A DNA stretch of 64,000 nucleotides from Ectopseudomonas toyotomiensis (lineage in GTDB: Bacteria > Pseudomonadota > Gammaproteobacteria > Pseudomonadales > Pseudomonadaceae), in NCBI RefSeq assembly GCF_900115695.1, contig NZ_FOXK01000016.1, positions 1 through 64,000 of the forward strand, given 5' to 3'. Below are positions 43,417-57,682 of this stretch, one piece after another. Made by a program: the position numbers and the translations under genes. The notes under the pieces are model-generated. The model was not told the DNA's origin and searched no databases. It saw only the letters and a program-made list of their open reading frames with translations. Position 1 is the stretch's first letter. Each line of letters starts with the position of its first letter.

Positions 43417-44607
43417 ATGAAACAGCAACTCGATCCCGTCGTTATCGTCAGTGCAGTGCGCACGCCCATGGGGGGCTTTCTTGGTGATCTGGCCGGCCTT
43501 ACTGCGGCCGAGCTGGGCGCCGTCGCCATCCGCTCGACCCTGGAGCGTGCCGGGCTCGCGGCCGAGGCGGTGGACACGGTATTGATGGGCTGCGTGTTGC
43601 AGGCCGGCCAGGGCCAGGCACCGGCGCGCCAGGCCGCATTGGGCGCCGGGCTGAGCCAGGCGGTGCAGTGCACCACGCTGAACAAGATGTGTGGCTCCGG
43701 TATGCAGGCATTGATGCTCGGTCATGACCAGCTGCTCGCCGGTAGCAGCGAGGTGCTGGTGGCTGGCGGCATGGAGAGCATGTCCAACGCGCCGTATCTG
43801 CTGGCGCGCGCCCGTGGCGGTTATCGCATGGGCCATGGTCAGGTGCTCGACCACATGTTCCTCGACGGCCTGGAGGACGCCTACGAGCGCGGCCGGCTGA
43901 TGGGCACCTTCGCCGAGGATTGTGCGCAGCAGTATCGCTTCAGTCGTGAGGAGCAGGACGCCTATGCCCTGGAGTCGCTGCGCCGCGCCCAGCAGGCGAT
44001 AACGGACGGCAGTTTCGCCAGTGAGATCGTCGCTGTGGAAGCGCCACAGGGGCGTGAGCGACGCCTGGTCGATACCGACGAGCAGCCGCCCAAGGCCCGG
44101 CCGGACAAGATCCCTGGCTTGAAGCCGGCGTTCCGTGAGGGCGGCACGGTCACGGCGGCCAATGCCAGTTCCATTTCCGATGGCGCAGCCGCGCTGCTGA
44201 TGATGCGCCTGTCCGAGGCTCAGGAGCGTGGTCTGAAACCGCTGGCGCGTATCATCGGTCATGCCGGCCATGCTCAGGCGCCGAACCTGTTCACCACGGC
44301 CCCAGTGTCGGCGATCCAGCGCTTGCTGGCGCGTATCGAGTGGCCGCTGGAGGCGGTCGATCTGTTCGAGATCAACGAGGCGTTCGCTGTGGTGCCCATG
44401 GTGGCCATGCGTGAATTGGGCATCGACCACGCCAAACTCAACGTGAACGGTGGCGCCTGCGCCCTGGGACATCCCATTGGCGCCTCCGGCGCTCGTATCC
44501 TGGTGACCCTGTTGGCAGCGTTGCAGCAGCGAGGTCTCAAGCGTGGTGTGGCGTCCGTATGCATTGGCGGCGGTGAAGCCACCGCTGTAGCCATCGAGTT
44601 GTATTGA
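43417..44607 (+). CDS. Acetyl-CoA C-acyltransferase (thiolase)
   Basis: A 396-residue thiolase. Nucleophile Cys92 is in NKMCGSGMQA. NEAFAVVPM provides the histidine-loop region and GGACALGHPIGASGARI the His; the second Cys is in VASVCIGGGEA. In context it would cleave 2-methylacetoacetyl-CoA to acetyl-CoA and propionyl-CoA (isoleucine) or acetoacetyl-CoA. GAAGG lies 8 nt before ATG 43417; an in-frame GTG at 43408 is inside the ribosome site. Confidence 0.92.
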   Translation: MKQQLDPVVIVSAVRTPMGGFLGDLAGLTAAELGAVAIRSTLERAGLAAEAVDTVLMGCVLQAGQGQAPARQAALGAGLSQAVQCTTLNKMCGSGMQALMLGHDQLLAGSSEVLVAGGMESMSNAPYLLARARGGYRMGHGQVLDHMFLDGLEDAYERGRLMGTFAEDCAQQYRFSREEQDAYALESLRRAQQAITDGSFASEIVAVEAPQGRERRLVDTDEQPPKARPDKIPGLKPAFREGGTVTAANASSISDGAAALLMMRLSEAQERGLKPLARIIGHAGHAQAPNLFTTAPVSAIQRLLARIEWPLEAVDLFEINEAFAVVPMVAMRELGIDHAKLNVNGGACALGHPIGASGARILVTLLAALQQRGLKRGVASVCIGGGEATAVAIELY

Positions 44608-44617
44608 ACCGACCCGC

Positions 44618-44675
44618 AGAGTGCGCTGTGCGCACCTAGAGTTTCTGCCAATCAGCGGTGCGCACGGCGCACCCT
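44618..44675. repeat. REP-like long palindrome between thiolase and acyl-CoA dehydrogenase genes
   Basis: AGAGTGCGCTGTGCGCACC and GGTGCGCACGGCGCACCCT are near-complementary arms around a 20-bp centre. It has the same build as the palindrome at 40837-40894 inside the liu operon. Confidence 0.75.
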
Positions 44676-44691
44676 ATGTATGGAGCCAGCC

Positions 44692-45819
44692 ATGCTGCCC
44701 AACGAAGAACAACTACTGATCCGTGACATGGCCCGCCAGTTCGCCCAGGAACGGCTCAAGCCCTTTGCTGCCGACTGGGACCGCGAGCATCGTTTCCCGG
44801 CTGAGGCCATCGCCGAGATGGGCCAGCTGGGTTTCATGGGCATGCTGGTGCCGGAGCGGTGGGGCGGTGCCGAAACCGGTCACCTGGCTTACGCCATGGC
44901 CCTGGAGGAGGTGGCAGCTGGCGATGGCGCCTGCTCTACCATCATGAGCGTGCACAACTCGGTGGGCTGCATGCCGATCCTCAAATACGGCAGTGAGGCA
45001 CAGAAACAGCGCTTTCTCCGCCCGCTGGCCGAGGGCAGCATGCTCGGTGCCTTCGCCCTCACCGAGCCGCAGGCCGGCTCCGACGCCAGCGATCTACGCA
45101 CCCGCGCCCTTCGCGATGGCGATCACTACATCCTCAATGGCGCCAAGCAGTTCATCACTTCTGGCAGCCACGCCGGCATGGTCATCGTCTTCGCCGTCAC
45201 CGATCCGCAAGCCGGCAAGAAGGGCATCAGCGCCTTTATCGTGCCTACCGATACGTCAGGGTTCTCGGTGGTGCGGGTCGAGGACAAGCTCGGCCAGCAC
45301 GCCTCCGACACCTGCCAGCTCCAGTTCGACGAAGTGCGTATTCCGGCAGAGCTGCGTTTGGGTGAGGAGGGCGAAGGCTATCGCATTGCCCTGGCCAACC
45401 TCGAAGGTGGACGCATCGGTATCGCCGCGCAGTCGGTGGGCATGGCGCGGGCCGCGTTGGAGGCGGCGCGTGATTACGCCCACGAGCGGGTGACTTTTGG
45501 CAAGCCGATCATCGAACACCAAGCAGTGGCCTTTCGCCTGGCCGACATGGCCACGCAGATCGCCGTGGCGCGGCAGATGGTGCATCACGCCGCCAGCCTG
45601 CGCGAGGCGGGCCAGCCATGCCTGACCGAAGCGTCGATGGCCAAGCTGTTCGCCTCGGAGATGGCCGAACGGGTGTGTTCGGCGGCGATCCAGACGCTAG
45701 GTGGCTACGGCTACCTCAAGGACTTTCCGGTCGAGCGCATCTACCGCGATGTGCGCGTCTGCCAGATCTACGAAGGCACCAGCGACGTGCAGCGGATGGT
45801 GATCGCGCGCAGTCTGTAA
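44692..45819 (+). CDS. Acyl-CoA dehydrogenase (short/branched-chain type)
   Basis: A 375-residue FAD dehydrogenase. RWGGAETGHLAYAMALEEVAAGDGACSTIMSVHNSVGC, FALTEPQAGSDASDLRT, FITSGSHAG and QTLGGYGYLKDFPVERIYRDVRVCQIYEGTSDVQRM are family signatures; the catalytic Glu is in the last block (YEGTSD). Its operon position suggests 2-methylbutyryl- or isobutyryl-CoA as substrate. I chose ATG 44692 after GGAGCCAGCC; an ATG 12 nt upstream overlaps that site. Confidence 0.9.
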   Translation: MLPNEEQLLIRDMARQFAQERLKPFAADWDREHRFPAEAIAEMGQLGFMGMLVPERWGGAETGHLAYAMALEEVAAGDGACSTIMSVHNSVGCMPILKYGSEAQKQRFLRPLAEGSMLGAFALTEPQAGSDASDLRTRALRDGDHYILNGAKQFITSGSHAGMVIVFAVTDPQAGKKGISAFIVPTDTSGFSVVRVEDKLGQHASDTCQLQFDEVRIPAELRLGEEGEGYRIALANLEGGRIGIAAQSVGMARAALEAARDYAHERVTFGKPIIEHQAVAFRLADMATQIAVARQMVHHAASLREAGQPCLTEASMAKLFASEMAERVCSAAIQTLGGYGYLKDFPVERIYRDVRVCQIYEGTSDVQRMVIARSL

Positions 45820-45825
45820 GCGTAA

Positions 45826-45844
45826 GGTGCGCATCCTGCGCACC
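45826..45844. terminator. REP-like hairpin between convergent genes
   Basis: GGTGCGCA-TCC-TGCGCACC is a perfect 8-bp stem directly after the acyl-CoA dehydrogenase stop and before the 3' end of the convergent beta-lactamase gene. It is the same GTGCGC family as the palindromes at 40837 and 44618. Confidence 0.55.
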
Positions 45845-45862
45845 GATGCCTTGTAAACCAGC

Positions 45863-46999
45863 CTAGGGTTCGAGGCTCTCGAGCAACTGCAACGCCAGGC
45901 GTACGCGCTCGGCATTGGGGTAGTTACGGTTGGCGAGTATGACCAGGCCGGTATCGCGCGCCGGTAGCAGCAGAATGTAGGCGCCGAAACCGTTGGTCGA
46001 GCCGGTTTTGTTCAGCAGCAGGTCGCCTTCGGCTGGCTTGGGCACGCTGAAGCGCTCCACCTGCTGGGGTTGCAGCGCCATTTCTGCAGAGTTGCCGGCC
46101 TGCAGCTTCGTCAGGCTGATGGGGTAGGCATAGCGCTCCCAGCCCAGGGCCTGGGTCATGTCACCAACCTGGTAGTAACCGCGATGGGTGGAACTGACGG
46201 CCTGACGCAGTGGTGCGGGCAGCTTGTCAGGGTGCAGGTTGGCGTCGATGAAGCGCAGCATGTCGGCAGCAGTGGATTTCAAACCGTAGGCTTCGGCATC
46301 CAGCGCACCGGGACTTACGCGCACGGCCTTGTCGTCGCGGTAGCCCCAGGCATAACGCGCCATCTGCTCTGCCGGTATGTGTACATAGCTTTCCTGCATG
46401 CCCAGTTGTGGCAGCAGGTCCTGTTCCATCAGTTTCTGGAACGGCGCGGCCAGACTGGCCGCTGCCAGGTGGCCGAACAGGCCGATGCTGGGGTTGGAAT
46501 ACAACCGCTGCATACCCGGAGGATAGACCGCCTGCCAGTTGCGGTAGTAGTCGAGCATCTGCCGTTCGTTGCTGACCGCGTCCGGAAATTGCAGTGGCAG
46601 GCCACCCGGGGTGTAGGTGGCCAGATCCAGCAGGCTGATGTGATCGAAGGCAGTGCCGCGTAGCTCTGGCAGATATTGGCTGGCGTTGTCGCTGAGGTTC
46701 AGCGTGCCGCGCGCTTCGGCGTAGGCGCCGAGGGTGGCGGTGAAGAGTTTGCTGATCGAGCCCAGTTCGAACAGGGTGTGGCGATCCACCGCCTGGCCGC
46801 TTTCACGTGAGGCGACGCCGTATTCGAAGAAATGCTGCTGGCCCTTGTGGCTTATGGCGATGGCCATGCCGGGGATGGCATAGGTCTGCATCACCGGTTT
46901 AACTGCTGCGTCGACGGCCTGGTTCAGCTCGGCTGAGGCCGATTGGCTGCCCAGGCAAAGGCCGAGCGTGACGAGCAGGGGGCGAAGGGATGGGCGCAT
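45863..46999 (-). CDS. ampC: Class C (AmpC-type) beta-lactamase
   Basis: A 378-residue serine beta-lactamase exported to the periplasm. The signal peptide ends LGSQSASA. All three active-site motifs are intact: SISK with Ser81 and Lys84, YSN at 167-169 and KTG at 331-333. The LATYTPGGLPLQFPD segment is typical of AmpC. No ampR is adjacent. Instead an Lrp-family gene ends 12 nt upstream in the same direction, so the enzyme may be co-transcribed with it and not inducible in the classical way. Confidence 0.92.
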   Translation of the reverse strand: MRPSLRPLLVTLGLCLGSQSASAELNQAVDAAVKPVMQTYAIPGMAIAISHKGQQHFFEYGVASRESGQAVDRHTLFELGSISKLFTATLGAYAEARGTLNLSDNASQYLPELRGTAFDHISLLDLATYTPGGLPLQFPDAVSNERQMLDYYRNWQAVYPPGMQRLYSNPSIGLFGHLAAASLAAPFQKLMEQDLLPQLGMQESYVHIPAEQMARYAWGYRDDKAVRVSPGALDAEAYGLKSTAADMLRFIDANLHPDKLPAPLRQAVSSTHRGYYQVGDMTQALGWERYAYPISLTKLQAGNSAEMALQPQQVERFSVPKPAEGDLLLNKTGSTNGFGAYILLLPARDTGLVILANRNYPNAERVRLALQLLESLEP

Positions 47000-47011
47000 G
47001 ATCGTTCCTTG

Positions 47012-47449
47012 TCAGTTCATTGGGGGCAGGCGGCGGGGAACCGAGGTCTTCTTGACGATGGCAGTGTTGGTTTCGGCGTAGCCGTTGATGCGGTCGAGCA
47101 CCTCGTCCAGTTGCTCCATGGAGCGCACGTGCAGGCGAGCCACGAAGCAGTCCTCGCCGGTGACCTTGTCGCATTCGGTGAACTCGGGCGTGGCCTGAAT
47201 CAGTCGCTCCACTTCATGCAGCTTGCCGGGCAGCGGCCGCACGCGAACGATGGCCTGCAACTGATAGCCGAAATGGCGCGGATCGATCTCCACCGTATAG
47301 CCCTTGAGCACGCCGCGTTCCTCCAGGCGGCGCAGCCGTTCGGCCACGCTCGGGGAGGACAGGCCACTGATCTGCGCCAGGGCTTTCAGTGAACGCCGCG
47401 AATCTTCCATCAGGGCGGCGATCAGGGTCTGGTCGATTTCATCGGTCAT
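47012..47449 (-). CDS. Lrp/AsnC-family transcriptional regulator
   Basis: A 145-residue Lrp-like protein. The N-terminal HTH is IDQTLIAALMEDSRRSLKALAQISGLSSPSVAERLRRLEERGVLKGY, and the C-terminal RAM domain starts at IVRVRPLPGKLHEVERLI, where amino acids would bind. It is divergent from the EamA transporter (135 bp apart) and 12 nt upstream of ampC. The usual arrangement is control of a divergent amino-acid exporter. I chose ATG 47449; the upstream extension is not plausible. Confidence 0.9.
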   Translation of the reverse strand: MTDEIDQTLIAALMEDSRRSLKALAQISGLSSPSVAERLRRLEERGVLKGYTVEIDPRHFGYQLQAIVRVRPLPGKLHEVERLIQATPEFTECDKVTGEDCFVARLHVRSMEQLDEVLDRINGYAETNTAIVKKTSVPRRLPPMN

Positions 47450-47583
47450 TGCAGGCCTCGTTAGGTAAAAGCCGGAAACTGCCGTTGTAAAAAAGGCGAG
47501 GACTGGATTCTGCCTCAGATTCTCCATGGAGAGGGAAGTTGCACCTTCGGATAATTATCGTCATCTCTCGAAGAGGCTCCCTC

Positions 47584-48469
47584 ATGGATAACAATCTCAA
47601 ACGCGGCTCGCTGGAAATGGTCGCCGCCATGCTGATTTCCGGCACCATCGGTTGGTTCGTCCTGGTATCCGGCCAGGCCGTGGTGGATGTGGTGTTCTGG
47701 CGCTGCCTGATCGGCGGCGGCATGTTGCTGTTGGTCTGCGCTGTGCTCGGCCTGCTGCGCGCCGAGCTTCTGGGGCGGCGCGTATTGCTGCTGGCGGTGC
47801 TTAGCGGCTTGGCCATCGTCGGCAACTGGTTGCTGTTGTTCGCCTCCTACGCGCAGGCCTCCATCGCCGTCAGTACCGTGGTCTACAACGTCCAGCCTTT
47901 CATGTTGGTGGGCCTGGCGGCGCTGTTTCTCGGTGAGCGCATCACCTGGCTCAAGCTCGGTTGGCTGGCGCTTGCTTTCATCGGCATGCTGGCCATCGTC
48001 AGTGCCCACGGGCGGGGCGCGGTGGCCGGCGGCAACTACCTGCTGGGCATCGTGCTGGCGCTGGGGGCGGCGCTGCTCTATGCGGTCGCGGCATTGATCG
48101 TCAAACGCCTCAGCGCTACGCCGCCGCATCTGATCGCGCTTATTCAGCTGCTGACAGGCGTGCTGATGCTGGCGCCCCTGGCTGGGCATCAGCTGCCGCA
48201 AGGCGAGGCGGCCTGGGCCAGCCTGGTAACCCTGGGTGTGGTGCATACCGGGCTGATGTACATGCTGCTCTACGGCGCCATCCAGAAACTGCCGACGGCG
48301 CTGACCGGCGCGCTGTCGTTCATCTACCCGGTGGCGGCGATCCTCGTCGACTGGCTGGCCTTCGATCACTGGCTCAACCCGCTGCAGTGGCTCGGTGTGG
48401 CAGCCATCCTGCTGGCGGCCGCGGGCATGCAGCAGGGCTGGCGGCTGGGCATAAAGACCCGGCGTGCCG

Positions 48470-48480
<11 letters not shown>
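47584..48480 (+). CDS. DMT-superfamily (EamA) transporter
   Basis: A 298-residue inner-membrane protein with ten hydrophobic helices in two EamA repeats. The first repeat runs from LEMVAAMLISGTIGWFVLVSGQAVVDVVFWRCLIGGGML; the second starts at about residue 150 with YLLGIVLALGAALLYAVAALIVKRL and contains LYGAIQKLPTALTGALSFIYPVAAILVDW. Such proteins export amino acids or metabolites. It is divergent from an Lrp regulator, supporting an amino-acid substrate. Its 3' end overlaps the convergent sigma-54 activator gene by 11 nt. Confidence 0.88.
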
Positions 48481-50299
<1,819 letters not shown>

Positions 50300-50361
50300 G
50301 GGGTGATCTCTTCTTGTCGGTTCGCGATCTGCGCCGCGATCGATCCAGTTTCGTTCATGAC

Positions 50362-50421
50362 TGTTCAATGTCAACGAACGAATTGTTCAGTTGTTCACAT
50401 CTGACTGTTCAAAAGTGTTCA
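50362..50421. promoter_or_regulatory. Array of TGTTCA sites, probable upstream activating sequences
   Basis: TGTTCA occurs five times at 50362, 50384, 50392, 50406 and 50416, with a CGTTCA at 50353 and an inverted GAACGA at 50376. The array is 77-136 bp upstream of the -24/-12 element, the expected distance for a sigma-54 activator. Confidence 0.65.
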
Positions 50422-50497
50422 GTCGAAGATCGTGCAGCAACCCGATTTCGCACTTTTTATCTTAAATATCAGTTGGATATTCCGATTCATGGCGGTC

Positions 50498-50513
50498 TGG
50501 CACGCTTGTCGCT
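50498..50513 (+). promoter_or_regulatory. Sigma-54 (-24/-12) promoter of the glycerol-type ABC operon
   Basis: TGGCAC-N5-TCGCT has GG at 50499-50500 and GC at 50511-50512 with the obligatory 10-bp gap; only one of the conserved bases differs from TGGCAC-N5-TTGC. It is 46 bp before the first ATG. An AT-rich inverted repeat AATATC-N5-GATATT (50465-50481) lies between it and the TGTTCA array, a possible bending-protein site. Confidence 0.8.
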
Positions 50514-50558
50514 GTAGGTGTTCGAAACCGAATGGCACGACAAGAAAAAGGACAGGCC

Positions 50559-51652
<1,094 letters not shown>

Positions 51653-51653
<1 letters not shown>

Positions 51654-52750
51654 TGGCCGAGATTCGCTTGCATAACCTCGCGCACAGCTACAGCGGCGTG
51701 CCGAAGGCGCCGGAAGACTACGCGATTCGCGAGATGAACCATGTCTGGCAGCAGGGCGGCGCCTATGCGCTGCTGGGGCCGTCAGGCTGCGGCAAGTCCA
51801 CGTTGCTCAACATCATCTCCGGCCTGCTCAGCCCGTCGCAGGGCGAGGTGCAGTTCGACGGCAAGGCGGTCAACAGGCTGTCGCCGCAAGAGCGCAACAT
51901 CGCCCAGGTTTTCCAGTTTCCGGTGGTCTACGACACCATGACGGTGTTCGACAACCTGGCCTTTCCGCTGCGCAACCAGGGCATGGACGAGGCGCGGGTG
52001 ATGAGCAAGGTGCACGAGATTGCCGAGGTGCTGGAACTGCATCCGCTGCTGCACAAGAAGGCGCGCAACCTCACCGCCGACGAGAAGCAGAAGGTCTCCA
52101 TGGGCCGCGGCCTGGTGCGTGACGACGTCTCGGCGATCCTCTTCGACGAGCCACTGACGGTGATCGACCCACACCTGAAATGGAAGCTGCGGCGCAAGCT
52201 CAAGCAGATCCACGAGCAGTTCAACATCACCATGGTCTACGTCACCCACGACCAGCTGGAGGCCTCCACCTTCGCCGATAAGATCGCGGTGATGTACGGC
52301 GGGCAGATCGTCCAGTTCGGCACGCCGCGCGAGCTGTTCGAGCGTCCCGGGCACACCTTCGTCGGCTATTTCATCGGTAGCCCCGGCATGAACCTGATCG
52401 AGGTGCAGCGCTGCGCGGGCGGGGTGCGCTTCGCGGATACTGTGCTACCGCTGTCCGACGCGCTCAACCGGCGCCTCGCCGAGCTGGATGGCAAACGCCT
52501 GCAGGTGGGTATCCGTCCCGAGTTCGTGCATATCTGGGAGGGCGCTTACGAAGACGCACTGTGCGGCCGGGTGCTGCACGTCGAGGATCTCGGCACCTAC
52601 AAGATTCTCACCTTCGACCTCGACGGGCAGGTGCTCAAGGTGCGCCTGCAGGAGGATCAGCCGGTGCCGTATGAGCAGGTTTACCTGAGCTTTCCGGCAC
52701 AGTGGCTGATGCTCTATGCCGACGACTACCTGGTGGAGGTGGCGCCATGA
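51653..52750 (+). CDS. glpT: Glycerol-type ABC transporter ATPase 2
   Basis: A 365-residue MalK-type ATPase with normal Walker A (GPSGCGKST) and switch His (VYVTHDQLEAS). The LSGGQ signature is replaced by LTADEKQKVSMGRGLV. Walker B is AILFDEPLTVIDPHLKWKL. This is the mirror image of GlpS, which keeps LSGGQ but lacks the His. The ATG overlaps the glpS stop (TGATG), and its stop overlaps the next start (ATGA). The symbol follows the rhizobial ABC system and is unrelated to the glycerol-3-phosphate antiporter also called GlpT. Confidence 0.87.
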
Positions 52751-53610
52751 AGGTGCAGAACAACAAGGCCTGGTGGCTGGTGTTGCCGGTATTCCTGCTG
52801 GTGGCGTTCAGCGCCATCGTGCCGATGATGACGGTGGTCAACTACTCGGTGCAGGATATCTTCGATCCGTCCACGCGCTACTTCGTCGGCGTCGACTGGT
52901 ATCGCCAGGTACTGCAGGACCCGCGCCTGCACGACTCGCTGCTGCGCCAGTTCATCTTTTCCGCCTGCGTGCTGCTGATCCAGATCCCGCTGGGCATCGC
53001 CATCGCCCTGTGCATGCCGACACGCGGGCGCTGGGCGTCGCTGTGTCTGATCCTGATGGCCATTCCGCTGCTGATCCCGTGGAACGTGGTGGGCACAATC
53101 TGGCAGATCTTCGGCCGCGCCGACATCGGCCTGATGGGCTGGGTGCTGAACAAGCTGGGCATCAGCTACAACTATGCCTCCAACACCATGGATGCCTGGG
53201 TGACGGTGCTGATCATGGATGTGTGGCACTGGACGTCGCTGGTGGCGCTGTTGTGCTACTCCGGCCTGCGCGCCATTCCCGACGTCTATTACCAGGCCGC
53301 GCGCATCGACCGCGCGTCGAACTGGGCGGTGTTCCGCCACATCCAGCTACCCAAGCTGAAAAGCGTGCTGCTGATCGCGGTGATGCTGCGCTTCATGGAC
53401 AGTTTCATGATCTACACCGAGCCGTTCGTGCTCACCGGCGGCGGGCCGGGCAACGCCACCACCTTCCTCAGCCAGACCCTGACGCAAATGGCCATCGGCC
53501 AGTTCGACCTGGGCCCGGCCGCGGCGTTCTCGCTGGTGTACTTCCTGATCATCCTGCTGGTGTCCTGGTTGTTCTACACCGCCATGACCCACGACGACAA
53601 AACCCGCTGA
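52747..53610 (+). CDS. glpP: Glycerol-type ABC transporter permease 1
   Basis: A 287-residue MalF-like permease with six hydrophobic helices. The first is at WWLVLPVFLLVAFSAIVPMMTVV. The EAA loop is YYQAARIDRASNWAVFRHIQLPKLKSVLLIA. TEPFVLTGGGPGNATTFLSQTL is the usual motif of carbohydrate-type permeases. The ATG overlaps the glpT stop. The next permease gene starts 8 nt after its stop. Confidence 0.88.
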   Translation: MKVQNNKAWWLVLPVFLLVAFSAIVPMMTVVNYSVQDIFDPSTRYFVGVDWYRQVLQDPRLHDSLLRQFIFSACVLLIQIPLGIAIALCMPTRGRWASLCLILMAIPLLIPWNVVGTIWQIFGRADIGLMGWVLNKLGISYNYASNTMDAWVTVLIMDVWHWTSLVALLCYSGLRAIPDVYYQAARIDRASNWAVFRHIQLPKLKSVLLIAVMLRFMDSFMIYTEPFVLTGGGPGNATTFLSQTLTQMAIGQFDLGPAAAFSLVYFLIILLVSWLFYTAMTHDDKTR

Positions 53611-53618
53611 GGCCGACC

Positions 53619-54419
<801 letters not shown>

Positions 54420-54431
54420 GGGAGGTTCGTC

Positions 54432-54704
54432 ATGAGCTGGATGGCCTGGACTCTACCAACCGCGCTGTTCTTCGGCGGCATCGCCGTACTGCTGGCCGGC
54501 ATGACGCTGGTCGAGCTGCGCTGGCCGTGCGTCGAGCGCAAGGGTTTTCTGCCGATCACCACCACCCGGGGTGATCGGTTGTTCATCGGTCTGCTCGGCA
54601 GCGCCTACCTGCACCTGCTGGTGATAGGCGTGACCGACTGGAGCGTGTGGATAGCGTCGCTGCTATCGCTGTTGTGGTTGTGCGCAGTCATGCGCTGGGG
54701 CTGA
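54432..54704 (+). CDS. glpU: DUF2160 small membrane protein
   Basis: A 90-residue protein with two to three hydrophobic segments (LPTALFFGGIAVLLAGMTLVEL, LFIGLLGSAYLHLLVIGV, IASLLSLLWLCAVM) and a conserved polar loop RKGFLPITTTRGDRLFIGLLGSAY. This is the DUF2160 protein that accompanies glycerol-type ABC systems. Its role is not known; it may be an accessory subunit of the membrane complex. Its presence is the best marker that the operon belongs to the glp type. Confidence 0.85.
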   Translation: MSWMAWTLPTALFFGGIAVLLAGMTLVELRWPCVERKGFLPITTTRGDRLFIGLLGSAYLHLLVIGVTDWSVWIASLLSLLWLCAVMRWG

Positions 54705-54755
54705 GCCGGGCTGCCGCCGGTATGCCTCTCCCCAAATCCTGAGATGGAGGTCTCT

Positions 54756-56498
<1,743 letters not shown>

Positions 56499-56516
56499 TC
56501 TAGGTGGCAGAAACGA

Positions 56517-56546
56517 CAACGGCACCCTCGGGTGCCGTTGTTCGTT
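56517..56546 (+). terminator. Intrinsic terminator of the glycerol-type operon
   Basis: CAACGGCACC-CTCG-GGTGCCGTTG is a perfect 10-bp stem with a 4-nt loop, followed by TTCGTT. It also lies at the 3' end of the convergent folD gene. Confidence 0.85.
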
Positions 56547-56558
56547 ATGCAGCGCTGC

Positions 56559-57413
56559 TTATTTATGCAGATGCTCGGCCGCGTGCAGGGTGTTCTCCAA
56601 GAGACCTGCGCGGGTCATTGGGCCAACGCCGCCTGGAACCGGGGTGATCCAGCCAGCGCGGGGCAGGGCGGTCTCGTACACCACGTCGCCGACCAGCTTG
56701 CCATCTTCCTGGCGGTTGATGCCGACATCGATGACGATGGCGCCTGGCTTGATCCACTCACCCTTGACCAGCCCAGGCTTGCCGGCAGCGACCACGACGA
56801 TATCGGCCTGGCCGACGTGGCCAGCCAGATCCTTGGTGAAGCGGTGTGTGACGGTCACGGTGCAACCGGCCAGCAACAACTCCATGGCCATTGGTCGGCC
56901 GACGATATTGGACGCCCCAACTACCACTGCATGCAGGCCGTAGAGATCGACGCCGGTGCTTTCCAGCAGGGTCATGATGCCCTTGGGGGTGCAGGGGCGC
57001 AGCAGCGGCATGCGCTGGGCCAGGCGGCCGATGTTGTAGGGATGGAAGCCGTCCACATCTTTATCTGGGCGAATGCGTTCGAGCAGCAGGGACGAGTCGA
57101 GATTCTCCGGCAGCGGCAGCTGTACCAGGATGCCGTCGATGGCCGGGTCTTCGTTGAGCTCGTCGATCAGGGCGAGCAGATCGGCCTGGCTGGTCTCTGC
57201 CGGCAGATCATAGGCGCGGGAAACAAAGCCGACTTCTTCGCAATCCTTGCGTTTATGTGACACATAGACCTGGGAGGCGGGATCGGTGCCGACCAGGATC
57301 ACGGCCAGGCCTGGCGCACGAAGGCCTTGCTGGCGGCGTTCGGCGACACGTTGGGCAATCTGCTGGCGGAGGCTGGCGGCGATCGCCTTGCCGTCGATCA
57401 GTTGTGCGGTCAT
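56559..57413 (-). CDS. folD: Methylenetetrahydrofolate dehydrogenase/cyclohydrolase
   Basis: A 284-residue bifunctional enzyme of one-carbon metabolism. It converts 5,10-methylene-THF to 10-formyl-THF via the methenyl form. The signature is VSHKRKDCEEVGF with catalytic Lys. GILVQLPLPENLD and KDVDGFHPYNIGRL follow. NADP is bound in VVGASNIVGRPMAMELL, and TPVPGGVGPMTRAGLLENT is near the end. The length equals other Pseudomonas FolD. Its position next to the Arg-His-Leu tRNA cluster and tig is the standard genus order. Confidence 0.96.
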   Translation of the reverse strand: MTAQLIDGKAIAASLRQQIAQRVAERRQQGLRAPGLAVILVGTDPASQVYVSHKRKDCEEVGFVSRAYDLPAETSQADLLALIDELNEDPAIDGILVQLPLPENLDSSLLLERIRPDKDVDGFHPYNIGRLAQRMPLLRPCTPKGIMTLLESTGVDLYGLHAVVVGASNIVGRPMAMELLLAGCTVTVTHRFTKDLAGHVGQADIVVVAAGKPGLVKGEWIKPGAIVIDVGINRQEDGKLVGDVVYETALPRAGWITPVPGGVGPMTRAGLLENTLHAAEHLHK

Positions 57414-57544
57414 TGCGCTGGTTAACCATTAATAAGGATGAAAAAAGGACGCGCATTCTCGCATGGGCGCTCACTTGGGCAAAGGCGCCTGCCGTCGTTT
57501 TCGCGTAACTCCTTTAAATCGCTGAATTTTTTTGAAAATTTCTG

Positions 57545-57571
57545 TTGACGAGGTTGGGAGCCGTCTATAAC
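57545..57571 (+). promoter_or_regulatory. Promoter of the tRNA cluster
   Basis: TTGACG (57545-57550) and TATAAC (57566-57571) are 15 bp apart. They are preceded by an AT-rich stretch and followed by a GC-rich discriminator (CGCCCCGC), the usual build of stable-RNA promoters. The short spacing is a weakness. Confidence 0.55.
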
Positions 57572-57682
57572 ATTCGCCCCGCTTCTCAGGAACAGCCACT
57601 CGCTGGGTGAGGCGGCAAGAGCCAAGCCCTGGTGGTGAGGTTGGAGCCAAAAGCTTGTAAGTCTGCGCTAGCGGATGGATAA

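Noticed and set aside
42550..44472. 640-codon open frame opposite the SDR and thiolase genes
   Set aside because: It spans two clearly functional genes and the REP-like spacer between them, is rich in His/Gln/Arg and has no domain.
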